A DNA stretch of 6,442 nt from an uncultured archaeon (lineage in GTDB: Archaea > Thermoproteota > Nitrososphaeria > Nitrososphaerales > CALBXV01): the NCBI GenBank assembly GCA_937890045.1, contig CALBXV010000387.1:1-6442 (forward strand), written 5' to 3'. This document shows, one piece after another, positions 1 to 5,669 of this stretch. A program made the translations under genes and the position numbers. The first letter of the stretch is position 1. Every line of letters begins with the position of its first letter. Below the pieces are notes generated by a model that made no database searches, had not been told where the DNA came from, and saw only the letters and a list, made by a program, of their open reading frames with translations.

Positions 1-197
1 CCTCTAATAATAATTCTACCATATTTTGCTTTTGCATTATTATCTTTCTCTTCGGCGTTATCTAACATAATATTCATGTATTGGTCTATGTTAATCATTT
101 TACCACTATATTCAATATTATTTTTTAATTTTATAATTACATTAGTATTAACAAATTTAGATAAGACGTTCAAAGGTTTACTAGTAGATGTAGACAT
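1..197 (-). CDS. LSm (Sm-like) RNA-binding protein, incomplete at the left edge
   Basis: Reading the minus strand from an ATG at 195-197 gives 65 codons before the window ends, followed by the first two bases (GG) of a probable glycine codon. Residues 15-46 fit the Sm1 motif: a strand VIIKLKNN, then EYSGKMINIDQYMNIML with the conserved aspartate 38 and YMN. After a short acidic/lysine loop, residues 60-65 plus the next glycine give GRIIIRG, the Sm2 motif that binds RNA bases in archaeal LSm rings. Archaeal LSm proteins are usually 70-80 residues, so only about ten are missing. The family forms hexameric or heptameric rings that bind U-rich RNA. In many archaea the gene is followed by that for ribosomal protein L37e, which would lie outside this window. 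It lies 48 bp downstream of nucS on the same strand, so it may be co-transcribed, though a TATA-like box in the gap suggests its own promoter. I am confident of the family. Confidence 0.93.
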   Translation of the reverse strand, partial: MSTSTSKPLNVLSKFVNTNVIIKLKNNIEYSGKMINIDQYMNIMLDNAEEKDNNAKAKYGRIIIR

Positions 198-222
198 TTA
201 CTTCAATAAAATCTAAAGAAAA

Positions 223-235
223 TAATTATAATAAA
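223..235 (-). promoter_or_regulatory. possible TATA box for the LSm gene
   Basis: On the minus strand this reads TTTATTATAATTA, centred about 32 bases upstream of the LSm ATG. The usual archaeal TATA-to-start-site distance would put transcription start a few bases before the ATG. The region is AT-rich throughout, so chance matches are likely. Confidence 0.33.
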
Positions 236-245
236 CATTTTCCTA

Positions 246-1028
246 TTATGGCTTCAAATGCTTATCTAGTTTCTCTATATATCTGCTAGAATTATAATTT
301 AAGACTTTAATACAATTATTAATATCAAGTTTGATGTATTCTAAATTATATTGTGTTAATAATTCCATGGCTTTTGAGCTTATATTTGGAGCTAGTATAA
401 CTCCTCGCCAATTTTTATTACTAAATATTTTAAAATATTTATGTAATTGTTTTACATCATCTGTTTTAACACTATTTTTTTTTATTTCTACTATGACGTC
501 TCTACCTGATTTATCAACTCCAATAAAATCAGTAATTCCTGTTTTTATACGTTTTTGCATTGATTTAATGCGAAATTCCGGTTCAATTATCTCTGGTGAA
601 AACTTTATTGCTTTATAAATATCTTTTTCGGTTAAACCCATTTCAAAGATTGCTTCATCTAGAAGTTTTATAGATGTAAATAAAATAACATCTTTTATCT
701 CTATTAATAAATTCTCTTTAGGTTTTATTTTAAAAGCATGAATATATATGCTCTTATTTTTCTCTATTTCAATATATCCCTCAGCAGGTTGCCAATTAAT
801 TGGTTCCGAACCAAATTTACGATGTACTAGAATTGTTTTATCCTCTTTTATTAAAATTATTCTTTCTCCCCAATCAATTTTTGATATTGCACGTCCATTA
901 TATTTAATATTACATTTGGCAATTAAGATTACTGTTTTTCTATTTCTTACTGAAACCAATAATTCTGGAAAAAGTTTGTTAATACTTGGACAAATTAGAT
1001 TAATAATATTGTTATTTTTCTCATTCAT
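246..1028 (-). CDS. nucS: NucS/EndoMS mismatch-specific endonuclease
   Basis: This encodes the endonuclease that cuts both strands at mismatched base pairs in archaea and actinobacteria lacking MutS/MutL. Counting from ATG 1028 (260 residues, close to the family's roughly 250), the N-terminal DNA-binding/dimerisation domain carries the GRA motif (Arg46), WGERIILIK, the VHR segment and EPINWQPAEGY with aromatic Trp79. The C-terminal RecB-like nuclease domain has GITDFIGVD (Asp167), then VEIKK with Glu181 and Lys183 fourteen and sixteen residues later, and Gln194 in VKQLHKYF, so the D...ExK...Q core is complete. A GTG at 1059-1061 would add eleven residues. I prefer the ATG because about a dozen residues already precede the family's usual first motif, and a TATA-like box at 1064-1074 would start transcription downstream of the GTG. 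The C-terminus ends in a lysine-rich tail without a clear PCNA-binding motif. The gene is divergent from the RecA paralog and upstream of LSm. Confidence 0.93.
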   Translation of the reverse strand: MNEKNNNIINLICPSINKLFPELLVSVRNRKTVILIAKCNIKYNGRAISKIDWGERIILIKEDKTILVHRKFGSEPINWQPAEGYIEIEKNKSIYIHAFKIKPKENLLIEIKDVILFTSIKLLDEAIFEMGLTEKDIYKAIKFSPEIIEPEFRIKSMQKRIKTGITDFIGVDKSGRDVIVEIKKNSVKTDDVKQLHKYFKIFSNKNWRGVILAPNISSKAMELLTQYNLEYIKLDINNCIKVLNYNSSRYIEKLDKHLKP

Positions 1029-1150
1029 TATTGAACACGTTATTCTCGTTTTTGAAATCACTCTAAAATATATTGCAAAACTAAACTATATATTACTAAA
1101 TTTAATTAACACCTTAAATCTTACTTTTATCAAATTTATTGTAAGAAGTA
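1029..1150. promoter_or_regulatory. divergent promoter region between nucS and the RecA-family gene
   Basis: This AT-rich spacer of about 120 bp must hold both start regions. For nucS (minus) there are two TATA-like boxes: 1064-1074, which would give a leader of roughly 15 nt before ATG 1028, and 1087-1094 (TATATATT), which would give a nearly leaderless message starting at the GTG 1061. For the plus strand the best candidates are AT tracts around 1098-1109 and 1111-1123, and neither is distinctive. No Shine-Dalgarno motif precedes either start and I see no clear operator. Confidence 0.5.
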
Positions 1151-2074
1151 ATGAGAACTTACAATAAAGATTTACCAATTTCAGATATGCAATTTAATCT
1201 TGAGTATATAAAGAAACTTGAGAAACATAATATTAACACTAAAATTCAACTCGGTCTAAGCACTACCAATAAATTGTCTTTTTTACATCTTTCACCTTCT
1301 ATACTATCTAATATGATTAATTTATCTAGACAATCTTTGTTATCTGTTTCAAATGGACGTGAATTAATTAATAAAGGAAAAACTCGAAGTAAAATCTCAA
1401 CGGGATTATTAAACATAGATAAAATATTACTTGGAGGAATCACTACTGGTACAACAACACTACTGCTTGGTGATGCCGGTTCTGGAAAAACTCAAATCTG
1501 TTTTCAATTAACTGTAAATTCACAATATCTAAAAAATAATAATAAAGTAAAAACACTGTTTATTGATATTACTGGAACATTTAGATCTGAAAGATTAGTC
1601 GAAATCGCTTGTAACAATAATGTTGACATAAAATCTTTACTAGAAAACATTTTAGTACTTAGACCATATATGAATGAAAAAAATATTAATTTAATTTCAG
1701 AAATTAAGAGATATTTGATTCATCATAATATTAAACTCATAATTATGGATGATATAATGTTCAATTTTTATCCTGAGACAGATTCTAAACAAACATCAAT
1801 TAATAACTTCAGATACTTTGAAAATTTTTTATATTCTATTAATGATCTAGCAATAAAATATGATGCAGCTATTGTTCTAACTCATAAAATAAAAAAAAAT
1901 TATGAAACAAATTCATATGATGCTAAATTTGAAAATTTAAATATTTATCGTTCTAGTCATTTCCAAATATTATTGGATAAAAAATCCCCTTTTCAAGCTA
2001 CTTTGTTAAATTTAGATAATAAAATATTTGATAACTTCATTATAACAAAATCTGGAATTAATAATATACGTTAA
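1151..2074 (+). CDS. RadA/RadB-like RecA-superfamily ATPase, degenerate paralog
   Basis: This 307-residue protein has the architecture of archaeal RadA/Rad51. Residues 15-65 resemble a helix-hairpin-helix N-domain but lack the usual glycine-rich hairpin. The RecA core runs from KISTGLLNIDKILLGG (81-96). Walker A is GDAGSGKT (107-114, Lys113), followed by QICFQLTV as in RadA. Walker B is LIIMD (196-200). Several RadA hallmarks are altered. The DTEGTFRPER segment reads DITGTFRSER (139-148), so the catalytic glutamate is Thr141. The FxxA oligomerisation motif aligns with VSNG (66-69). The TNQV switch reads THKI (244-247). The L2 loop is short and lacks the GG element. ATP binding therefore looks intact, while normal hydrolysis and filament formation are doubtful. 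A recombination mediator or RadB-like accessory role is an inference. The canonical RadA is presumably elsewhere. The ATG is the first possible start, and the gene ends 3 bp from a convergent neighbour. Confidence 0.85.
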   Translation: MRTYNKDLPISDMQFNLEYIKKLEKHNINTKIQLGLSTTNKLSFLHLSPSILSNMINLSRQSLLSVSNGRELINKGKTRSKISTGLLNIDKILLGGITTGTTTLLLGDAGSGKTQICFQLTVNSQYLKNNNKVKTLFIDITGTFRSERLVEIACNNNVDIKSLLENILVLRPYMNEKNINLISEIKRYLIHHNIKLIIMDDIMFNFYPETDSKQTSINNFRYFENFLYSINDLAIKYDAAIVLTHKIKKNYETNSYDAKFENLNIYRSSHFQILLDKKSPFQATLLNLDNKIFDNFIITKSGINNIR

Positions 2075-2077
2075 TTA

Positions 2078-2359
2078 TTATACTATTATTAAAGAATTAT
2101 ATAATATCCATGAAAAGAGGAAAAGCATTATAAAACTCCCTAGTCCTTTTATAAAAATTTGTCTTGGAGACATTGCTGAGTCTTTAAATTTCAATCTTAA
2201 TACATAAAATGTGAAAATATATACAACTATAGGTATTAATATACCTTGAGCTGCTGCTGAGTTGTTACTATTAAAACCAATGAATCCCGTTACTAATCCT
2301 GAAATAATTCCTAATGCTACCCTAATCCAATAAACTTCATCTTGTTGTTTCATTTTCAT
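2078..2359 (-). CDS. small three-helix membrane protein, EMC6-like
   Basis: This 93-residue protein has a short charged N-terminus (MKMKQQDEVYWIR) and three hydrophobic segments: about 11-29, 39-56 and 72-92. Short polar links separate them, including a Ser/Pro/Arg/Lys stretch at 58-71. The pattern DEVYWIRV, then a small helix hairpin and the ending SFIMLFLFSWILYN, matches what I recall of archaeal EMC6-like proteins. These are relatives of the eukaryotic ER membrane complex subunit that works with the YidC/Oxa1-family insertase EMC3 in placing transmembrane helices. The family name rests on recall of sequence pattern and topology, since there is no catalytic motif to check. ATGs at codons 1 and 3 are both possible. 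The first fits a leaderless message, because a TATA-like tract at 2377-2394 is centred about 27 bases upstream. It converges with the RecA paralog and is divergent from the NFACT gene. Confidence 0.75.
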   Translation of the reverse strand: MKMKQQDEVYWIRVALGIISGLVTGFIGFNSNNSAAAQGILIPIVVYIFTFYVLRLKFKDSAMSPRQIFIKGLGSFIMLFLFSWILYNSLIIV

Positions 2360-2470
2360 CTTTATATTTCTCGACTAAAATAATACTTATTTTAGATGAA
2401 GTTAAATATATAATGTTTGATGAATTATAACTAATTATTTAATTTTAATATATTTAATTAGTGTTGTAAA
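2360..2470. promoter_or_regulatory. divergent promoter region between the EMC6-like and NFACT genes
   Basis: On the minus strand, 2377-2394 reads as a TATA-like AT tract centred about 27 bases from the EMC6-like ATG. On the plus strand, TTTAATATATTTA at 2444-2456 lies about 21 bases before the NFACT ATG, and a second AT tract at 2435-2447 about 30 bases before it. The 8-base arms ACTAATTA (2430-2437) and TAATTAGT (2455-2462) form an inverted repeat that brackets these boxes. No ribosome-binding motif precedes the NFACT ATG. Confidence 0.5.
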
Positions 2471-4390
2471 ATGGAATTATCAAGTTTAGACTTACATTCT
2501 CTCATAGAATATTTTAATGCTGAGTTAAATAATTGCTATATCAAAAATATCTATTCAATTGATTATACTACAATAATGATTACGCTTCATCATAGTCTCA
2601 AAGGTGAAAAGCGACTTGTTTTATCATCTGGGAAAGGCATATGGTTAACTAACTTTAATTTATCTAAAAAAGAAAATAGCAAAATGGTTATAACTCTAAG
2701 AAAAAAATTAAACAAAAGTAAATTCTCGTTGATAACACAACCTACTGGAGAAAGAATTGTATTAATCACTTTTCAAAATCATGATGTAAAATATACTTTA
2801 GTAGGTGAATTTTTTGGTAATGGCAATATAATGTTGCTAGATGATGATAATAATGTAATTACATATCTTAATAAACTCGAAGTTAAACATAGAGAAATTA
2901 AATACGGAATTAAATATATTCTTCCACCTTCTAAAGGTGTTGATATATTCTCCATTAATCTAAACCTTATAAATTCAATTCCAAATTCTGATATTGAAAT
3001 ATCTCGTTGGCTATCACGAAATTTTTCACTATCAAAAAAATATATAACTGAAATATTGTTTAGAGCTAATATTCCACTAGAAACAATTTGTAATACAATG
3101 GATAAAACTGTTTTGTTAAAAATATATGATATTATTAATGAACTTATTAAATTAATTAAAACAGAAAAATATGGGATTACAGTATACGAAAATGATAAAC
3201 CAATAGATTTTCTTCCTTTTGAATTTAAAACTTATTCCAGTTTTAATTTAGTACGTAACAACTCATTTAATACATCTGTTGATGAAGTATTTGTTAAGGA
3301 AATTGTATTACATAAGTCCGATGATCACGAAAAAAATAATGTTGATAAAATAAAACAATATGAAAATTCTATAAAACAACAAATTAAAAAAAGAATAGAA
3401 GTAAATAAAACTTCTGAATTGCTGAAACAAATTGCAACAAACTTGACTAAAGAACAGTTTAGTGACTCTGTTAAGATAAAAAATTTCTTATCCCAATATC
3501 CTGAATTAAAATTAAAGGATGGAAAGGAAGGTTATACTATAAAAATTAATAGTAAAAAATTTGAAGTTGATTATAATCAAAATAATTATTCTCTAGCTTC
3601 CATGTTCTTTGACTATGTTAAAATATTGAATAAACTCTATATATCAATACAAGATGCTGAAATAAAATTAATTTCTAGAAAAAATCAATTATCTGATAAA
3701 ATAAATGATAAAAAAGCCGAGATTCTTAATCAAAATAATACTGTTGTTCGAAAAAAACTTTGGTACGAAAGATTTAGATGGTTTATAACTTCTGATGGGT
3801 TATTGGCTATTGGAGGTAGAGATGTAACATCAAATGATATTTTAATTAAACGTCATACTGAAGAAAATGATTTAATTTTTCATGCTGAAATTCACGGATC
3901 ACCTTTTTTCATTCTGAAAGGTGGTAAATCTGATATGGAAAACAGTATTTATGAAGTTGGACAAAGCGTGGTTAGTTTTAGTAAAGCTTGGAAGGAAGGT
4001 CTTAGTTCAATAAACGCATATTGGATAAATAAAAATCAAGTAAAATTAAGTGCTCCAAGTGGAATGTCTATGGGTAAAGGATCATTTATGATAGAAGGAA
4101 AACGTAATTACATAAAAAATCTAGATGTAAAACTTGCAGTTGGAATTAAAATTGAGAATCAAAACATGTTAATATTATCTGGATCTCCACAGGCAGTAAA
4201 AAAACATGCTATTTCTGGAGTTATAATCGTTTATAATAATGGTAAATTGAGTGATGGCGCTAAAAAAATAAAAAATGAACTATATAAAAATTTAAATCCA
4301 AAATATCTGCCTCTCCTTAAAGAATTATCTATTGATGATATTATAAGAGCTATGCCTAATGGTGGAGTTCGTATATTGGATTCTTTTTAA
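2471..4390 (+). CDS. rqcH: NFACT-family ribosome quality control protein (RqcH/NEMF/Rqc2 homolog)
   Basis: This 639-residue protein shows the full NFACT layout. The NFACT-N domain begins with SLDLHSLI (Asp7, the conserved N-terminal aspartate), continues with a GKGIWLT strand, LRKKL, QPTGERIVLITF (89-101) and the EFFGNGNIMLLD segment. A helix-hairpin-helix module lies near 173-203, ending ILFRANIP. Two charged helices, about 285-330 and 385-425, form the coiled-coil arm. The NFACT-R domain starts at RKKLWYERFRWFITSDG (427-443) with IGGRD and HAEIHGSPFF, followed by GSFMIEGKRNYI (537-548) and an archaeal-type C-terminus. Family members bind obstructed large ribosomal subunits carrying peptidyl-tRNA, and bacterial and eukaryotic ones add C-terminal tails to the stalled chain. 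The aspartate of the Asp-Arg pair implicated in tailing is Glu94 here, followed by Arg95. Older annotations call this family fibronectin-binding protein A-like. The length is normal for archaea. Confidence 0.95.
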   Translation: MELSSLDLHSLIEYFNAELNNCYIKNIYSIDYTTIMITLHHSLKGEKRLVLSSGKGIWLTNFNLSKKENSKMVITLRKKLNKSKFSLITQPTGERIVLITFQNHDVKYTLVGEFFGNGNIMLLDDDNNVITYLNKLEVKHREIKYGIKYILPPSKGVDIFSINLNLINSIPNSDIEISRWLSRNFSLSKKYITEILFRANIPLETICNTMDKTVLLKIYDIINELIKLIKTEKYGITVYENDKPIDFLPFEFKTYSSFNLVRNNSFNTSVDEVFVKEIVLHKSDDHEKNNVDKIKQYENSIKQQIKKRIEVNKTSELLKQIATNLTKEQFSDSVKIKNFLSQYPELKLKDGKEGYTIKINSKKFEVDYNQNNYSLASMFFDYVKILNKLYISIQDAEIKLISRKNQLSDKINDKKAEILNQNNTVVRKKLWYERFRWFITSDGLLAIGGRDVTSNDILIKRHTEENDLIFHAEIHGSPFFILKGGKSDMENSIYEVGQSVVSFSKAWKEGLSSINAYWINKNQVKLSAPSGMSMGKGSFMIEGKRNYIKNLDVKLAVGIKIENQNMLILSGSPQAVKKHAISGVIIVYNNGKLSDGAKKIKNELYKNLNPKYLPLLKELSIDDIIRAMPNGGVRILDSF

Positions 4391-4462
4391 ATGATTATGA
4401 ATCTAATTGTCTGGTGAGTAAACTTAACAAATAATTTATATTTTGCTGTCAACGGTTCTGGC
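4391..4462 (+). other. glycosyltransferase 5' extension with an in-frame TGA and no canonical start
   Basis: An ATG directly abuts the NFACT stop (4388-4390) and is in frame with the glycosyltransferase. It reads only MIMNLIVW before a TGA at 4415-4417. After the TGA the frame runs open as VNLTNNLYFAVNGSG (4418-4462) into ATG 4463. LYFAVNGSGMGHAAR is the first beta strand and glycine loop of GT28/MurG-type enzymes, so this stretch looks as if it was coding. It contains no ATG, GTG or TTG. GTA at 4418 and TTA at 4424 are each one base from GTG or TTG. A GTG at 4414 would join the correct frame if one A were dropped from the AAA at 4429-4431. A TATA-like TTTATATTTT at 4435-4444 lies about 23 bases before ATG 4463. 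Confidence 0.7.
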
Positions 4463-5590
4463 ATGGGTCATGCTGCAAGAATGGTGACTTTAGCTAATCT
4501 AATGAAAAAACAATTTAATATTGAATTTTCTTCTTTTGGAGACATACCTCAATATATTCGTAAATTCGGTTTTAAATGTAATGAAGTACCTGATATTGAA
4601 GTGCAATGGAATTCTCAAGGTGAATTATCCCTTAAAAAAACATCACTACATTTATTCCCTTCACTATCAAAATTTTTAAGACAAATTAATATAGAAAACA
4701 AATTTATTAAAAATTTTAAACCTAAACTTATAGTTTCTGATTCTAGACTATCTACTGTTATAGCGTCCAAATATCTTAACTTAGATAATATTGTTATTCT
4801 TAATCAATTAAAACTTCTGATTCCAACACATTATCAATCTAAGCTAAAAACTTTTGTAGAAAATGTTTTTGGAGAAATTATTGGTAAAGTGTGGGCTTAT
4901 AGTGACCATATTCTTTTACCTGACTTACCTCCGCCATATACTATCTCTGAAACTAATTTATGGGGGATAAGATCAGTTTCCAAAAAAATAAAATATATTG
5001 GTTTTATGGTGGAGAAACCAATCTTTGAATCTGTACATATAAATAAAATTATAAAAAATCTAGAATTAAATAATGATAAACCAATTATTTTTGCTCCAAT
5101 TAGTGGACCTGCTAATACTAGGCTAAATTTTACTAAAACAATTATTAATCTAGCATCTAAATTAAGTGATAAATATAATTTTATAATATCCGGCGGTAAT
5201 CCTACAGAAATCGATATTCCAAAAAAAATCCCTGGTGGCTGGTATTATGATTGGTGTTCTATAAAAGATGAATTATATGAAATCTCTGATATTATTCTTG
5301 GACGATCTGGTCATTTAACTATTGGACAATCAATTGTATATGGTAAACCAATAATTAGTGTTCCAATATATAATTATAGTGAACAATTATCTAACTCGCT
5401 CAAAATTAATAAATTAGGAATTGGAGTAACATTAAATGAAAGAACTAGTAATCTTCATCACTATTCTCAAGTTATTGAAGATGTATTCTATGATATAAAT
5501 ATCAAAAAACAAATTAAAAAATTACAAAATATGACCAAAAGATATAACGGACTTAACAATTTATCAAATATTATTTCAAGTTATTCTTAA
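4463..5590 (+). CDS. GT28/MurG-like GT-B glycosyltransferase (MJ1255 type), 5' end uncertain
   Basis: From ATG 4463 this gives 375 residues with the two-domain GT-B pattern. The N-domain begins inside the glycine loop (MGHAARMVTLANL) and contains FKPKLIVSDSRLSTVIASK (85-103) and ILNQ (112-115). The C-domain starts near FAPISGP (210-216) and carries SGG (243-245), GGWYYDW (258-264), then LGRSGHLTIGQSIVYGKP (279-296) and the SEQLSN motif (306-311). Glycine 283, histidine 284 and the Glu308-Gln309 pair fit the nucleotide-sugar donor site. The enzyme probably transfers a sugar from a nucleotide donor, but donor and acceptor cannot be read from sequence. The MurG-like N-terminal strand YFAVNGSG lies upstream of this ATG, so the annotated protein lacks about eleven or more expected residues. 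It follows the NFACT gene on the same strand and precedes a secreted surface protein, which may hint at envelope glycosylation. Confidence 0.85.
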   Translation: MGHAARMVTLANLMKKQFNIEFSSFGDIPQYIRKFGFKCNEVPDIEVQWNSQGELSLKKTSLHLFPSLSKFLRQINIENKFIKNFKPKLIVSDSRLSTVIASKYLNLDNIVILNQLKLLIPTHYQSKLKTFVENVFGEIIGKVWAYSDHILLPDLPPPYTISETNLWGIRSVSKKIKYIGFMVEKPIFESVHINKIIKNLELNNDKPIIFAPISGPANTRLNFTKTIINLASKLSDKYNFIISGGNPTEIDIPKKIPGGWYYDWCSIKDELYEISDIILGRSGHLTIGQSIVYGKPIISVPIYNYSEQLSNSLKINKLGIGVTLNERTSNLHHYSQVIEDVFYDINIKKQIKKLQNMTKRYNGLNNLSNIISSYS

Positions 5591-5630
5591 ATTATTCTTA
5601 TTATTTTATCTAACCTTCTTATTTGTCTAG
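5591..5630 (+). terminator. T-rich tract, possible terminator of the glycosyltransferase gene
   Basis: The 79-bp gap after the glycosyltransferase stop begins with clustered T runs (such as TTATTATTTTATC and CTTCTTATTTGTC) without a hairpin. Archaeal polymerase commonly terminates at such T-rich stretches, so this is a reasonable candidate. High AT content everywhere weakens the case. Confidence 0.4.
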
Positions 5631-5634
5631 TAAT

Positions 5635-5646
5635 GTTAATATATTG
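5635..5646 (+). promoter_or_regulatory. TATA-like box for the secreted-protein gene
   Basis: GTTAATATATTG lies with its centre about 28 bases before ATG 5670. This is the spacing expected for a leaderless archaeal transcript starting at or beside the start codon. There is no Shine-Dalgarno sequence. Confidence 0.45.
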
Positions 5647-5669
5647 TTATTAAATGCTAAATAATTATA

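Noticed and set aside
331..618. Plus-strand open frame of 95 codons
   Set aside because: It lies wholly antisense to the conserved nuclease domain of nucS and its translation is a low-complexity hydrophobic shadow with no recognisable motif.
748..1167. Plus-strand open frame of 139 codons
   Set aside because: It is antisense to the N-terminal half of nucS and runs through the divergent promoter into the RecA-like gene. Phe/Leu/Ile-rich translation is expected from reading AT-rich coding DNA backwards.
1246..1443. Minus-strand open frame of 65 codons
   Set aside because: It is antisense to the N-terminal part of the RecA paralog, where the sense frame shows clear family motifs.
2075..2077. 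Dedicated terminator between the convergent RecA-like and EMC6-like genes
   Set aside because: Only three bases separate the two stop codons and no hairpin or long T run is evident, so termination must occur within the opposing gene and cannot be placed.
4391..4417. Eight-codon upstream ORF (MIMNLIVW) as a leader peptide, or TGA as a recoded codon
   Set aside because: It begins immediately after the NFACT stop and has no attenuator-like structure. No stem-loop resembling an archaeal SECIS element or other recoding signal is apparent nearby. I kept the region as an unresolved 5' end rather than calling a leader or selenoprotein.
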